33,104 nt of DNA from Mycetocola sp. (lineage in GTDB: Bacteria; Actinomycetota; Actinomycetes; Actinomycetales; Microbacteriaceae), in contig NZ_JAODMP010000040.1 in the NCBI RefSeq assembly GCF_025464835.1, positions 1 through 33,104 of the forward strand, written 5' to 3'. The position numbers and the translations under genes were made by a program. Every line of letters starts with the position of its first letter. Positions within the stretch are counted from its first letter, which is position 1. The notes under the pieces were generated by a model. It was not told the DNA's origin. It was given only the letters and a program-made list of their open reading frames with translations, and ran no database searches. Positions 1-7,635 of this stretch are shown here, one piece after another.

Positions 1-987
1 CATTTCAAGGGTTAGCTCGTCATGGTTCCGCAGGAAGGTGCCCCACTGCGCGCCCTCGGGAATGTCGGGCGTGTCCTGCATCGTCTCGATGATGGGGGCG
101 GCCTTTTGGTCCCGAAGCGCGTAGTACAGCCGCGGCATGATCGGGAAGTGGAACGCCATGTGGCACTCGGGTTCGGTTTCCGTTCCGAAATACTCCACCA
201 CCTCGTTGGGCGGCTGGTTCGCCTCGGCAATAATGACGCGGCCTGGGTAGCTTTCGTCCACCATAGCCCGGAGCTTGCGGAGGAACTCATGGGTAGCCGG
301 CAGGTTCTCGCAGTTCGTCCCCTCTTCCTCGAAGAGGTAGGGGATGGCGTCGGCCCTGAATCCGTCGATGCCCTGGTCCAGCCAGAACCGCACGACGTCG
401 AACATGGCCTCCTGGACGGCCGGGTTCTCGAAGTTCAGGTCCGGCTGGTGGCTGAAGAACCGGTGCCAGAAGAACTGGCGCCGGACCGGGTCGAACGTCC
501 AGTTGCTCTGCTCGGTGTCGACGAAGATGATCCGCGCGTCCTGGTACTTCTCGTCGGTGTCGCTCCAGACGTAGAAGTCACCGTACTGGCCGTCCGGGTC
601 TTCGCGGGACTCACGGAACCACTCGTGCTGGTCGGAGGTGTGGTTGAGCGGCATGTCGATGATGATGCGCATGTTCCGCTCGTGCGCTTTCGTCACCAAA
701 TCCTTGAACTCGTCGACGGTGCCGAATTCGGGGAGGATCGACCGGTAATCCGAGACGTCATAGCCGCCGTCGCGCAACGGCGATGTGAAGAACGGGGGTA
801 GCCAGAGCGCGTCGACGCCGAGCCACTGCAGGTAGTCAAGCCGGCTGGTCAGACCCTGCAGGTCGCCGGCTCCGTCGCCGTTGCTGTCGACGTACGACCG
901 CACCATCACCTCGTAGAAGATCGCCCGGCGATACCACAGGGGGTCGCGGGCGAGGCCGGGAAGCTGGATGGGCGCGGTGAATGTCAC
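1..987 (-). CDS. treS: Trehalose synthase TreS (GH13), C-terminus cut by window edge
   Basis: Encodes the first 329 residues of a GH13 family enzyme that interconverts maltose and trehalose by intramolecular transglucosylation in the cytoplasm. The reading frame is open to base 1, so the C-terminal part is outside the window. The catalytic residues are visible: nucleophile Asp213 in the [20 protein letters not shown] context, acid/base Glu255 in IIAEANQ, and Asp323 in LRNHDEL. The extended EGTNCENLP and [19 protein letters not shown] stretches are characteristic of TreS and argue against an ordinary oligo-1,6-glucosidase. The start is taken as GTG at 987, because homology begins at once ([18 protein letters not shown]) and no start codon was found in the few codons read upstream. 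No strong Shine-Dalgarno is seen. In actinobacteria treS usually neighbours maltokinase and glgE/glgB; those would lie to the left, unseen here. Confidence 0.95.
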   Translation of the reverse strand, partial: MTFTAPIQLPGLARDPLWYRRAIFYEVMVRSYVDSNGDGAGDLQGLTSRLDYLQWLGVDALWLPPFFTSPLRDGGYDVSDYRSILPEFGTVDEFKDLVTKAHERNMRIIIDMPLNHTSDQHEWFRESREDPDGQYGDFYVWSDTDEKYQDARIIFVDTEQSNWTFDPVRRQFFWHRFFSHQPDLNFENPAVQEAMFDVVRFWLDQGIDGFRADAIPYLFEEEGTNCENLPATHEFLRKLRAMVDESYPGRVIIAEANQPPNEVVEYFGTETEPECHMAFHFPIMPRLYYALRDQKAAPIIETMQDTPDIPEGAQWGTFLRNHDELTLEM

Positions 988-1044
988 TGGGTACCGATTC
1001 CGTGTATTGGGGGGCGAGTGTGAGTGCCCGCCGTCGTCGGTCCG

Positions 1045-1050
1045 AGTCTA
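1045..1050 (-). promoter_or_regulatory. Possible -10 element for treS
   Basis: Read on the minus strand, TAGACT fits the actinobacterial TANNNT -10 consensus and would give a leader of about 50 nt before the GTG at 987. It lies in the 115-bp divergent spacer shared with the alpha/beta hydrolase gene. No convincing -35 hexamer is visible. This is inference from motif and position only. Confidence 0.3.
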
Positions 1051-1086
1051 GGGGGAGCATCGTTCGGCGGCCGGGAGCGAAAAGCC

Positions 1087-1092
1087 TAAACT
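1087..1092 (+). promoter_or_regulatory. Possible -10 element for the alpha/beta hydrolase operon
   Basis: TAAACT lies 10 nt before the ATG at 1103, with no Shine-Dalgarno between. This would give a transcript with a leader of only a few bases. The same type of arrangement recurs before many genes of this window. Confidence 0.4.
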
Positions 1093-1102
1093 GGGATTCC
1101 CC

Positions 1103-1999
1103 ATGACTGTTCGCTCCCCGTACTCAGCGCGACTCGATCGCATCCCCGTCACTCGGCGATCCGTCCGCACCGGCCAAAGCCTCACCAGGTACTGGGAATA
1201 CGGGGACCCCGGCGACCAGCCGACGATTGTCATGGTCCATGGATTCCGCGGCGACCACCACGGTCTCGAACCGGTCGTCGCTCACCTCGAGGGCTTCCAC
1301 ATCCTCAGCCCTGACCTTCCGGGGTTCGGCGAGTCGGAGCCGCTGGGGAACGTCCACGACATCGATGGGTACGCAGCCTGGCTGAACGAGTTCGTGTCGT
1401 CGGTCGATCTGGCTGAGCCGCCGGTGATCCTCGGCCACTCCTTCGGGTCGATCGTGGTGTCGGCTGCGCTGGCCCGCACCGGGCTGCGGGCACCCCGGGT
1501 GATCCTGGTCAACCCGATCGCTGCGCCAGCCCTGGCAGGGCCGCGCGGCATCCTGACCCGGCTGGCTGTCTTCTATTACCGGATGGGCGCCTGGCTGCCC
1601 GAACGACTCGGTTTCGCGCTGCTGCGCAACCGTGCGATCGTGCGCATGATGAGCGTGACCATGGCGAAGACGAAGGACAGAGGCCTGCGCCGCTGGATCC
1701 ACAACCAGCACGACCTTTACTTCAGTGCGTTCGGCAACCGGGGGGTCGTGCTCGAAGCGTTCAGAGCATCCGTCGGTAATGACGTCAGCGAGTTCGCCGC
1801 AGGCATCGTCGACCGCACACTGCTCATCGCTGCCGACCAGGACGACATCACCCCGATCGCGGCACAACGCTCACTGGTCGATCTGTTCCCGGCCGCGACC
1901 CTCGAAATCCTCCCCGGCGTCGGTCACCTGATCCACTACGAGGTTCCCGGTCAGGCGGCGGAGCTCATCCGTCGCTTCCTGGCGGATGACCCCGCATGA
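1103..1999 (+). CDS. Alpha/beta hydrolase, 298 aa
   Basis: A cytoplasmic alpha/beta-hydrolase-fold enzyme of usual length for the family. The oxyanion-hole region is VHGFRG (45-50). The nucleophile elbow is GHSFG with Ser113. The likely acid is Asp247 in AADQDDITP, and the catalytic His is His274 in GVGH, so the triad is complete. A helical cap sits between roughly residues 140 and 225. No signal peptide or membrane segment is present. Substrate cannot be told from sequence; esterase, lipase-like or C-C hydrolase roles are all possible. The stop codon overlaps the ATG of the next gene (ATGA at 1996), so the two are co-transcribed and probably translationally coupled. The start is supported by the TAAACT element just upstream. 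Confidence 0.9.
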   Translation: MTVRSPYSARLDRIPVTRRSVRTGQSLTRYWEYGDPGDQPTIVMVHGFRGDHHGLEPVVAHLEGFHILSPDLPGFGESEPLGNVHDIDGYAAWLNEFVSSVDLAEPPVILGHSFGSIVVSAALARTGLRAPRVILVNPIAAPALAGPRGILTRLAVFYYRMGAWLPERLGFALLRNRAIVRMMSVTMAKTKDRGLRRWIHNQHDLYFSAFGNRGVVLEAFRASVGNDVSEFAAGIVDRTLLIAADQDDITPIAAQRSLVDLFPAATLEILPGVGHLIHYEVPGQAAELIRRFLADDPA

Positions 2000-2598
2000 A
2001 GCTCGTCGTCGACTGCCGCTGGGTGACGGACGACCCGGATGACCAGCTCAGCCGCATGACCAACGGGATCGTCCACGCCCTCGCTGAACGCCGCCCATTC
2101 GTGATGATCGTCGACCCGACGACAGCCCTGGACCGGCTGCCAGCACTGCCATGGGAGCTGCTTCCGTCGCCGTACAGTCCGGCCGAGTTGTTCACGGGGA
2201 AAAAGCTCAACAGCATCGGCGCCGACGTCGTCCTCACAGCGGCACCCGGGCTCATCGGGATCGGGCGCCGCTTCAGTCTGCTCGTCACCGGCGGGACGCC
2301 GCAGCCAGCGGAGAACGCTCACCGGCTGCAACACCTGCGCACCTGGCCATGGCGATCCAGATTTTTCCGCAGCAGGATGATCCGCTCGGCCGATGTGGTC
2401 CTCGGCGTGTCAGGAGCACAACAGCGGGTCCTGCTCGGCGAAAGCACCACCAACCAATCCGTCGTCACCCTGCACACCGACGATGCGGCGAGCGCGTCGC
2501 CCGACGCGTGGCGGGGGGCGGCTGAGCAGCTCGATGCCCTCATCGACGAGGTCTACACCTCCGCCCGGGCGAGACGGGATGCCGCCGGGAGCCGCTGA
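1996..2598 (+). CDS. Small protein resembling the N-terminal half of a GT4-type glycosyltransferase, 200 aa
   Basis: The start ATG overlaps the stop of the alpha/beta hydrolase gene, so the two form an operon. The product opens with a Rossmann-like strand (MKLVVDCRWV), followed by a helix with NGIVHALAERRPFVMIVDP. It contains a stretch ending SADVVLGVSGAQQRVLLGE, the kind of segment that closes the N-terminal domain of GT-B glycosyltransferases (normally ADxVLTVSexSRxxL). At 200 residues it has no C-terminal nucleotide-sugar-binding domain; typical GT4 enzymes are about 350-400 residues. The rest (THTDDAASASPDAWRGAAEQLDALIDEVY) looks like the C-terminal helix of such enzymes, so an internal deletion is possible. 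Codon use is normal and the frame is clean, so it is probably expressed. Function unknown; the glycosyltransferase link is inference. Confidence 0.65.
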   Translation: MKLVVDCRWVTDDPDDQLSRMTNGIVHALAERRPFVMIVDPTTALDRLPALPWELLPSPYSPAELFTGKKLNSIGADVVLTAAPGLIGIGRRFSLLVTGGTPQPAENAHRLQHLRTWPWRSRFFRSRMIRSADVVLGVSGAQQRVLLGESTTNQSVVTLHTDDAASASPDAWRGAAEQLDALIDEVYTSARARRDAAGSR

Positions 2599-2691
2599 GC
2601 CCCGCGCACAGCAGGTGGCAGGCGACGCGGCGGATCACGCTGCCGGAGAAGTCGCTGTACACGTGCAGGCGGCATCCGAGGTGATGAGGGC

Positions 2692-3606
2692 ATGGACCTC
2701 CTCGTGCTCGGTGGAAGCGACTTCGCCGGGCGTTCCCTTGTGGCCGATGCCCTGGCCGGGGGCTGGAACGTCACCACTCTCCACCGCGGCAGGAGGGAGC
2801 CGGCGGCAGGCGTGACGGCGCTCGTCGGCGACCGACCGACGCCAGGGGGGAACTGGCTGCCCCGGGCGACCGGGAATGCGACATCGTCGCAGACACCTGG
2901 TCGTGGGCTCCGTCCACTGTCAGAAACTCGGCCGCCAGGCTCGCTGAGCGCGCGGCCGTTATCGCTTCATGTCGAGCCGGTCGGTGCACGCCTATCCACA
3001 GCCGGCCGGCAGCGCCGAGGATGCGGCCGTCGTCGATGCCGTCTCGTCCTCGCACGGCCCCGTCTGATCGACGGGCCTCATGAGGACATCGGCCGGCTGC
3101 CGTGGCGGCTGTCCCGCATCGCCAGGGGCGGCGACGTCCCCGCTCCGGCTGACCCGGGCAACGGGATCCAGCTCATCGACGCACGAGGCCCGCGGCCTGG
3201 ACTCCGACAGCCGCCGCCAACGGTGCACACGGGCCGGTTCACGTCGTCAGCCCCGTCGGGTTCGCGACGATGGGCGAGCTTCTCGCCGCGTGCGTGGCCA
3301 CGACCGGGTCCCCGGCCCGCCTGCGGCGGGAGAACTCCGAAACCCTTCTCGCGACAGGCGTCGAACCGTGGGCGGACCTGCCGGTGTGGTTCCCGCAGGG
3401 GGAGGCGCAGGACACGATGCACGGCGCGAGATGTCTCACGCGCGCTGGCGACAGGGCTCACAACTGCCGCCCGGGGTCCGAGACCGTCTCCGACATCTGG
3501 GGCGTGGCTTACAGGCAGCGGCTGCGTGCCCCGCAGCGCCCGGACAGGCCCCGGTGGGTCTCCGTCTTGAGGTCGAGGCGCGGATTCTCGCCGCACTGCG
3601 ACGGCG
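2692..3606 (+). pseudogene. NAD-dependent epimerase/dehydratase pseudogene with multiple frameshifts
   Basis: Family-typical segments occur in order but in changing frames. They are MDLLVLGGSDFAGRSLVADAL with a GxxxxxG nucleotide site (from 2692); DRECDIVADTWSWAPSTV (about 2841-2956); RFMSSRSVHAYPQPAG (about 2957-3064, ending at TGA 3065-3067); RLIDGPHEDIGRLPWRL and IQLIDARG (about 3061-3185); VVSPVGFATMGELLAA and VEPWADLPVWFP (about 3186-3425); RDVSRALATGL (from 3427); CRPGSETVSDIW (from about 3471); and LEVEARILAAL (to about 3600). Joined, these make a roughly 300-residue atypical SDR of the epimerase type. The ATG at 2692 still has a GAGGG-like ribosome binding site. The well-preserved blocks suggest recent decay, and the gene ends against the sir2 stop codon. 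Sequencing error is the alternative, but flanking genes are clean. Confidence 0.85.
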
Positions 3607-4455
3607 TCAGTCCAGGAGACGATCGGCGAGCGCCGCGAGGGTCTCCGACGCACCCGAGTCCAGTTTCACGGTGGCGCGGGAATCGCCTTTCGTCTCACCC
3701 CGGTTGATGATGACGATGGGGAGCTTGTTCCTCCTGGCATGTTCAAGCAGGCGGATGCCTGAATTCACGACCAGCGAGGAACCGGCGATGACGAGTGCGT
3801 CAGCCTGACCGACCAGAAAACGGGCTTCGGCGAACTTGTCCGTGGGCACGAACTCACCGAAGAACACGACGTCCGGTTTCAGCGGGCCGCCGCAGACTGA
3901 GCATGCCGGCGCGATGAAGTCGTCGACGTTGCTGATCTCGGCGTCACCGTCGGGGTTCAGGGTGACGGCATCCGGTCGTGCCAGCCACGCGTTCTCTCGG
4001 TCGATGCGTGCGGCGATGCTCGAGCGGGCGTACGTCTGTCCGCAGTCCAGGCAACTGACCCGGTCCAACGAACCGTGCAGGTCGACGACCCGACGGGATC
4101 CGGCGCGAATGTGGAGCCCGTCGACGTTCTGGGTGACCACGCCTGGAACGAGGCCGGCCTCTTCCAGCGTCGCGAGCATCCGGTGCCCGGCGTTCGGCCT
4201 GGCCGCATTGAACAGGGCCCAGCCCAGGTGGCTGCCTGCCCAGTACCGCTTGCGTGACGCGTCATCGAACAGGAACTGCGAAACCGTCATCGGCGTGCGC
4301 TTCGGCGCGCCGGCGCCGCGGTAGTCGGGGATACCGGAGTCGGTGCTCACACCAGCCCCGGTGAGGACAGCGAACGTGCCGCCGGACAGGACGGCGTAGG
4401 CTCGATCGAGTCCGCGTTCGTCCAACTCCGGCGTCGATCCGGTGATCATGGTCAT
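3607..4455 (-). CDS. Sir2-family NAD-dependent protein deacylase, 282 aa
   Basis: Removes acyl groups from lysine side chains using NAD+, releasing nicotinamide and O-acyl-ADP-ribose. The diagnostic motifs are all present: NAD-binding GAGVSTDSGIPDYRG (33-47), TQNVDGLH (108-115), catalytic His127 in DLHGSL, and a zinc site of Cys135, Cys138, Cys185 and Cys188. GSSLVVNS (225-232) and VIINRGETKGD (249-258) complete the Rossmann part. No Ala-Tyr-Arg-type desuccinylase signature was looked for in detail, so acyl preference is open. Length is normal for bacterial sirtuins with a slightly long zinc-module insert. ATG 4455 follows a GAAAGG ribosome site closely; the ATG two codons later would have better spacing. 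The gene diverges from the SpoU methyltransferase gene across a spacer with a perfect inverted repeat. Confidence 0.95.
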   Translation of the reverse strand: MTMITGSTPELDERGLDRAYAVLSGGTFAVLTGAGVSTDSGIPDYRGAGAPKRTPMTVSQFLFDDASRKRYWAGSHLGWALFNAARPNAGHRMLATLEEAGLVPGVVTQNVDGLHIRAGSRRVVDLHGSLDRVSCLDCGQTYARSSIAARIDRENAWLARPDAVTLNPDGDAEISNVDDFIAPACSVCGGPLKPDVVFFGEFVPTDKFAEARFLVGQADALVIAGSSLVVNSGIRLLEHARRNKLPIVIINRGETKGDSRATVKLDSGASETLAALADRLLD

Positions 4456-4490
4456 AAGGCCTTTCGAATACCCGCGCCTGCCTCGAGGGT

Positions 4491-4516
4491 AAACAATTCA
4501 CATGTCCGAATTGTTT
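4491..4516. promoter_or_regulatory. Perfect 9-bp inverted repeat between sir2 and spoU (candidate operator)
   Basis: AAACAATTC at 4491-4499 and GAATTGTTT at 4508-4516 are exact reverse complements separated by 8 bp. The site lies in the 117-bp divergent spacer, 36 bp from the sir2 start and 57 bp from the methyltransferase start, where a repressor or activator could act on both. It is strikingly AT-rich for this genome. The CAATTC/GAATTG half-sites recur at 15106-15120. No T-tract follows, so a terminator is unlikely. Confidence 0.55.
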
Positions 4517-4572
4517 CGCACGACGCCACCGGCCCGGTTTGTGAGAATACGCCACCACTCGAAGGAACCCCT

Positions 4573-5394
4573 GTGCAGATCGTCCCCATCTCGAATCTCG
4601 ACGTCGATGGCCTCTCCGACTATGCGCGGCTCACCGACGTGGCGCTGCGGCGGGTGCAGGAACCGCAAGGCGGCCTGTACATCGCCGAATCACACAAGGT
4701 CATCGCACGGGCGATCGCGGCCGGGCACCAACCCCGCTCGCTTCTGCTGCAGGAACAGTGGCTGCCGGATGTCGCACCGCTGCTGGAGCGGTTCCCGGAT
4801 GTTCCTGTCTATGTCGGCCCATCGGATCTGCTCGAGGAGCTGACCGGATACCACATGCACCGCGGCGCCCTCGCCGCCATGCACCGGCCGGCGCTGCCCC
4901 GCATGGAGGACCTCCTGGCGGATGCCACCCGCGTGGTCATCCTCGAGGACATCGTCGATCACACCAATGTCGGTGCGATCTTCCGCTCGGTTGCCGGGCT
5001 CGGTGCGGATGCGGTGCTCATCACGCCCCGCTGCGCCGACCCCCTCTATCGCCGCAGTGTGCGTGTGAGCATGGGAACGGTGCTTCAGGTCCCGTGGACC
5101 CGCATGCCGGAATGGCCAGAGGCTCGGCGCATCCTCGACGCAGCCGGGTTCCACGTCGCCGCGCTGGCCCTTGACGACCGGGCGGTGACTCTCGACCGGT
5201 TCGCCGCGCATCCGCCCGAACGAATCGCCGTGACGCTCGGCACCGAGGGCGACGGCCTGAGCAGGCAGGCCCTGGAAGCCGCCGACTCGACGGTGGTCAT
5301 CCCGATGCTGCACGGAGTGGATTCGCTCAACGTCGCGTCCGCGAGCGCGGTGGCGCTGTGGGCCCTCCGCGAGGGCACTGTGGCAGCCGGCTGA
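4573..5394 (+). CDS. TrmH/SpoU-family RNA 2'-O-methyltransferase, 273 aa
   Basis: A SPOUT-superfamily enzyme that transfers a methyl group from S-adenosylmethionine to a ribose 2'-OH in rRNA or tRNA. An N-terminal substrate-binding domain (about 20-110, with YIAESHKVIARAI) precedes the knotted catalytic domain. Motif 1 is DHTNVGAIFRSVAGLGADAVL (129-149, with Asn132 and Arg138), motif 2 is LGTEGDGL (222-229) and motif 3 is IPMLHGVDSLNVASASAVALW (243-263). The exact RNA target cannot be assigned. The start is GTG 4573, preceded by GAAGGA at 4561-4566 with good spacing. The gene stands alone, followed by a spacer with its own promoter for the carboxypeptidase gene. Confidence 0.93.
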   Translation: MQIVPISNLDVDGLSDYARLTDVALRRVQEPQGGLYIAESHKVIARAIAAGHQPRSLLLQEQWLPDVAPLLERFPDVPVYVGPSDLLEELTGYHMHRGALAAMHRPALPRMEDLLADATRVVILEDIVDHTNVGAIFRSVAGLGADAVLITPRCADPLYRRSVRVSMGTVLQVPWTRMPEWPEARRILDAAGFHVAALALDDRAVTLDRFAAHPPERIAVTLGTEGDGLSRQALEAADSTVVIPMLHGVDSLNVASASAVALWALREGTVAAG

Positions 5395-5414
5395 GCGTCG
5401 ATCGTCGTCGGGGA

Positions 5415-5426
5415 ACCACCGGTGGT
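5415..5426. promoter_or_regulatory. 12-bp perfect palindrome upstream of the carboxypeptidase gene
   Basis: ACCACCGGTGGT is self-complementary and lies 8 bp before the TAGGAT -10 candidate, in the -35 region. It could be an operator, or part of a weak hairpin ending the methyltransferase transcript. No regulator is known to me for this exact site, and short GC-rich palindromes can arise by chance. Confidence 0.25.
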
Positions 5427-5433
5427 CCGCCGG

Positions 5434-5446
5434 TAGGATTGGCCGG
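5434..5446 (+). promoter_or_regulatory. Leaderless promoter: TAGGAT, 6 nt, GTG
   Basis: TAGGAT (5434-5439) is followed by exactly 6 nt and the GTG at 5446. Transcription would therefore start at the start codon itself. No Shine-Dalgarno is present. This supports GTG 5446 as the start of the carboxypeptidase. Confidence 0.6.
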
Positions 5447-6678
5447 TGCCGAACTCCCGCCCCTCCGCTTCCGAACGGGTTCACCGACGCAGACCGGTAG
5501 CGATCTTCGGAATCCTCGCCGTCGGGCTGCTCGTCTTCGGTTACGTCTCGCTTGCCGTTCTCCGCCCCATCCCCGCGAACGCAGCACAGCTGGAGACGAC
5601 CGCTCCGATCAGCCAGCCGGCGACACCGCTTCAGTGGCCCGATTACGGTACGGGAGCGATCGGCGCCGTCGGCATCGACGGCGTCCTCGGGAACTCAGGC
5701 GGCCAGCAGCCCACACCGATGGCGAGCATCACCAAGACGGTGACCGCGCTCGTCGTGCTCGCCAAAATGCCTCTCGAGGCGGGCGAGAACGGCCCTGAAC
5801 TGACCTTGACCGAGGCGGACGCTCGGATCTACTCGCAAACCATCGCCGAGGGAGGATCAGCGGCGCCGGTGGCCCCCGGGTCGGTGTTCACCGAACGTCA
5901 GCTGCTGCAGGCGATGATGCTGCCATCAGCCAACAACTACAGCATCACCCTGGTGACCTGGGCGTTCGGCTCGATGCCGGCGTTCCTCGCCGCAGCCAGC
6001 GACTGGCTGGCGGCGCACGACCTCGCCGGTACTCACCTCGCCGACTCCAGCGGGCTCGACAGCGACAGCCGCTCCACCCCTGCTGACCTCGTCGCGATCG
6101 GCACGCTCGCCCTCGCCCACCCGGTTCTCTCCGAGATCGTCGAAGAGAAATCCGCTGTGCTGCCGGTCATCGGCGAGGTCGAGAACACCAACAAACTGCT
6201 CGGAAGCAACGGCGTCATCGGTCTGAAGACCGGGACGACCCGCGACGCAGGCGCCTGTCTGCTTTTCGCGGCAGAAACGACCGTCGGTAGCGAGAAGATC
6301 ACGTTTGTCGGCGTGATCCTCGGCGCCCCCAACCACCGCCAGCTGAACCAGGCCGTCACCGCGTTGATCGCCAGCGCGACCGCCGGGTTCCACGAAGTCC
6401 AGCTCGTCGAAACCGGGGACGACTTCGGCAGCTACACGACTCCGTGGGGCGCGACCTCCGACATCGTCGCCGCGGAATCGGCAAGCATCCTCGTCTGGCA
6501 GGATGCGCCGGTGACGGTGACCTCGACGGCAACCGCTCTGGAAACCGGGGAGGATGGGCGCGAAGTGGGGTCCGTGAGGTTCGAACACGACGGCGAGAGA
6601 ATCACCGTTCCGCTCGTCCTCGAGGACGAGCTGGAAGGACCTGACCTCGGCTGGAAGCTCTGCCACCCGTTCGGCTGA
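5446..6678 (+). CDS. Membrane-anchored D-alanyl-D-alanine carboxypeptidase (peptidase S11 type), 410 aa
   Basis: A penicillin-binding protein that trims the terminal D-Ala from peptidoglycan stem peptides outside the membrane. The N-terminus is short and basic (RVHRRRP) followed by one hydrophobic helix at about 17-39, serving as an uncleaved anchor or signal. The three active-site motifs are in order: SITK (Ser94-Lys97), SAN (Ser161-Asn163) and KTG (Lys261-Gly263, in LKTGTT). The LADSSGLDSDSRSTPADLV block is also typical of the S11 group. The C-terminal part (about 325-410) resembles the beta-rich domain of PBP5-like enzymes, without an obvious amphipathic anchor. Translation starts at GTG 5446 in a leaderless arrangement. 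The next gene is convergent, ending 10 bp away. Confidence 0.92.
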   Translation: MPNSRPSASERVHRRRPVAIFGILAVGLLVFGYVSLAVLRPIPANAAQLETTAPISQPATPLQWPDYGTGAIGAVGIDGVLGNSGGQQPTPMASITKTVTALVVLAKMPLEAGENGPELTLTEADARIYSQTIAEGGSAAPVAPGSVFTERQLLQAMMLPSANNYSITLVTWAFGSMPAFLAAASDWLAAHDLAGTHLADSSGLDSDSRSTPADLVAIGTLALAHPVLSEIVEEKSAVLPVIGEVENTNKLLGSNGVIGLKTGTTRDAGACLLFAAETTVGSEKITFVGVILGAPNHRQLNQAVTALIASATAGFHEVQLVETGDDFGSYTTPWGATSDIVAAESASILVWQDAPVTVTSTATALETGEDGREVGSVRFEHDGERITVPLVLEDELEGPDLGWKLCHPFG

Positions 6679-6688
6679 CGCCTTCCGT

Positions 6689-7537
6689 TCACTCGTCGGC
6701 GCGGCTGTACCGTGAAGCGACCGGTCGTTTCGCCGTGATGAAGTCGCCGGAGGACTGGGAACGGATGCGACGAAGCACCCACGGCACCAGGTACTCACGG
6801 GCCCAGACCAGGTCGGATGCCCGCGCCTGGCGCCACGTCGACAGCGGCACCGGTTCGGGTCGAAGCGGCTTCAAGTCGTTCTCGACCGCGAGCGCGGCCA
6901 GTACCATCCTGGTGACCGTGTGGTGACCGAGGGAGTTCAGGTGCAAGCGGTCAGTCGACCACATGCGGGCGTCCTGAACGTCGCTCAGTGACCACATGTC
7001 GGCGACGATGCAGTCGTACTTCGCGGCGATCGCGCGAAGATTCTCGTTGTAGATCGCGATCTTGCCCCGGATGCCCCGGAAGAGGGGTGAAAATCCCACG
7101 TCGACCCCGGTGAACAGGACGATCGTGGCGTTGTCCCTCCCGAGCCGGGCGATCGCGTCGTCCATGCGGGCGGCGGTGATGTCAGGATCCGAGCCGGGGC
7201 GGAGAACATCGTTACCCCCGGCGGAAATCGAAATGAGATCGGGATGGAGCTCGAGCGCCGGTTCGAGCTGCTGATCCACGACCTGCGCGATGAGCTTTCC
7301 GCGAACGGCGAGGTTCGCGTAGGCGAAGTCCTGGACCCCCTGCCCGAGGACTTCGGCAACCCGGTCTGCCCACCCGCGGTGACCCCCGGGGAGACGCGGC
7401 TCAGGGTCGCCGATCCCCTCGGTGAATGAGTCGCCGATCGCCACGAAACGAGACCATCGGTGGGGTGCTGAGACTGCTTCTCCACCGCCGGAAGTGAGGT
7501 TCAGGATGTTCTGATCCTGGTTTCGTTCGTCGTTCAC
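6689..7537 (-). CDS. SGNH/GDSL-family hydrolase, 282 aa
   Basis: A serine esterase or lipase of the SGNH fold. Block I is FVAIGDSFTEG with Ser37, block II contributes Gly80 in ANLAVRGK, block III is SAGGND with Asn109, and block V is DRLHLN with Asp196 and His199. All four consensus residues are therefore present. There is no signal peptide: the first 28 residues are polar, so the protein is probably cytoplasmic. The C-terminus after about residue 225 is Trp/Arg-rich and unlike the catalytic core. The start is GTG 7537, preceded by a strong GGGAGG ribosome site 6 nt upstream. Substrate unknown; this subgroup is widespread in actinobacteria. The gene diverges from the helicase and converges on the carboxypeptidase. 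Confidence 0.9.
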   Translation of the reverse strand: MNDERNQDQNILNLTSGGGEAVSAPHRWSRFVAIGDSFTEGIGDPEPRLPGGHRGWADRVAEVLGQGVQDFAYANLAVRGKLIAQVVDQQLEPALELHPDLISISAGGNDVLRPGSDPDITAARMDDAIARLGRDNATIVLFTGVDVGFSPLFRGIRGKIAIYNENLRAIAAKYDCIVADMWSLSDVQDARMWSTDRLHLNSLGHHTVTRMVLAALAVENDLKPLRPEPVPLSTWRQARASDLVWAREYLVPWVLRRIRSQSSGDFITAKRPVASRYSRADE

Positions 7538-7620
7538 GGTCGTCCTCCCATCCGGGGAAGCCTACCCGCCGACGCCACGCCAGGGCAGCCCTCCGGTTCG
7601 CCGGATGCGGCGCGAACGGG

Positions 7621-7635
7621 TAGATTACCGTCAAG
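7621..7635 (+). promoter_or_regulatory. Probable leaderless promoter of the helicase gene
   Basis: TAGATT (7621-7626), then 8 nt, then GTG at 7635. No ribosome binding site is seen. This favours GTG 7635 over the in-frame ATG at 7605, which would place the promoter element inside the coding region. Confidence 0.5.

Noticed and set aside
1-987. Assignment as oligo-1,6-glucosidase or general alpha-glucosidase
   Set aside because: EGTNCENLP, the AEANQ general-acid context and [13 protein letters not shown] are TreS features.
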